Assembly: GCF_900116545.1 (NCBI RefSeq)
Contig: NZ_FPCK01000002.1
Coordinates: 620,001 to 684,000 of the forward strand
Reading direction: 5' to 3'
Source: Devosia crocina
GTDB taxonomy: Bacteria; Pseudomonadota; Alphaproteobacteria; Rhizobiales; Devosiaceae
DNA length: 64,000 bases
Shown: piece after piece, positions 63,657-64,000 of the stretch
Layout of the letters: every line of letters starts with the position of its first letter
Numbering within the stretch: position 1 is the stretch's first letter
Translations under genes and position numbers: made by a program
Notes under the pieces: generated by a model
The model's database searches: none
What the model saw: only the letters and a program-made list of their open reading frames with translations
Told to the model about the DNA's origin: nothing

Positions 63657-64000
63657 TCAAACCGGCTGGCTCCCCAGTACGGCCAGCAGGCGCGGATTGA
63701 TCTTGCCGCTTTCGCTCATGCCCGTGTCGCGCTCGAAGCTCTTGACCGCTTCGGCGGTCTTTGGCCCGGCAACGCCATCGGGGGTGCCGATGTCAAAGCC
63801 GAGGCGGGTCAACACCTGCTGCACGCGCGTGATGACTTCCTTGTTGGCGATCGGCTCGCCGGGATCGAAATTTTCCATCCATGTGCCGATAGGGGCAAAA
63901 TTGGCTTCGAGCTGGATCGGCTCGCTCGTCCAGGTACCGACTTCTGCGGCAAGGCGATTGACCGCCTCTGCCGAAAGCGACTTGGCGATGTCGTCCCGCG
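63657..64000 (-). CDS. Peptidoglycan-binding-domain protein, C-terminal part (5' end outside window)
   Basis: The frame is open from the window end to the stop at 63657 (114 residues seen). Its C-terminus is a PG_binding_1 domain: TRVQQVLTRLGFDIGTPDGV then AGPKTAEAVKSFERDTGMSE and a final INPRLLAVLGSQPV. Before it is LEANFAPIGTWMENFDPGEP, a segment I cannot place. Such a C-terminus occurs in long polarity or cell-wall proteins (for example PodJ- or Sel1-repeat-containing proteins), which is a guess. Gene convergent with the three-gene operon. Confidence 0.8.
   Translation of the reverse strand, partial: RDDIAKSLSAEAVNRLAAEVGTWTSEPIQLEANFAPIGTWMENFDPGEPIANKEVITRVQQVLTRLGFDIGTPDGVAGPKTAEAVKSFERDTGMSESGKINPRLLAVLGSQPV

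Overview
The window is a high-GC chromosomal segment of an alphaproteobacterium of the order Hyphomicrobiales (Rhizobiales). A Devosia-like genus is my best guess. The grounds are the gene order murA - DUF2948 - hisD - UPF0262 - low-molecular-weight phosphatase - infA - maf - yacG, a flagellin with an FlbT-type regulator, a Tad/Cpa pilus locus and the style of the dispersed palindromic repeats. No database search was possible, so family names come from motif recognition.

Layout. (1) 1-8.6 kb: the 3' end of an HWE-type histidine kinase, then an integrated island of about 7.6 kb. The island is bounded by 151-bp imperfect direct repeats (866-1016 and 8431-8581), and its right end lies in an intact tRNA-Thr(GGT) gene. 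It carries a tyrosine recombinase, a truncated second recombinase, a truncated aminoglycoside-phosphotransferase-like gene, a MarR-controlled HlyD/DUF2955 efflux pair, a small XRE regulator and a secreted FG-GAP-type protein. (2) 8.6-16.5 kb: the murA-to-yacG housekeeping block with tRNA-Phe and tRNA-Pro. Its UPF0262 and phosphatase genes are fused into one reading frame, and an oxidoreductase gene plus a tandem 249-bp repeat array sit between DUF2948 and hisD. (3) 16.5-34.4 kb: DUF1206 and DedA membrane proteins, a nucleotide-sugar epimerase, a very long flagellin with flbT, a MASE1-like histidine kinase with a NarL-type regulator, small XRE and Rrf2 regulators, sthA, pheA, a membrane-anchored cytochrome c with a long Pro/Ala/Thr tail, a hydroxyacid reductase and an M17 peptidase. 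(4) 33.5-43.8 kb: a Tad pilus locus (tadD; cpaA-B-C-E-F, tadB, tadC; two Flp pilins; an orphan secretin N-domain protein). (5) 43.9-58.6 kb: a HAD hydrolase, a glyoxalase, then a long minus-strand nucleoside module: a BMP-type ABC importer followed by cdd, punA, deoC, an ALDH16-type aldehyde dehydrogenase, deoA, deoB and upp. (6) 58.7-64 kb: a CoxG-like protein, then three tightly linked unfamiliar genes (two long helical proteins around a single-pass membrane protein), and the C-terminal end of a peptidoglycan-binding protein.

How the genes work together. The nucleoside module forms a complete route: import, deamination, phosphorolysis, ribose-phosphate isomerisation, aldol cleavage, oxidation of acetaldehyde and uracil salvage. 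The Tad genes supply prepilin, peptidase, secretin, ATPases and inner-membrane platform, but no TadE/F/G minor pilins appear here. Intergenic gaps throughout are filled with several families of GC-rich palindromic repeats.

The best candidate for an undescribed system is the three-gene cluster 59700-63495. The UPF0262-phosphatase fusion, the 889-residue flagellin and the layered att structure of the island also merit attention.
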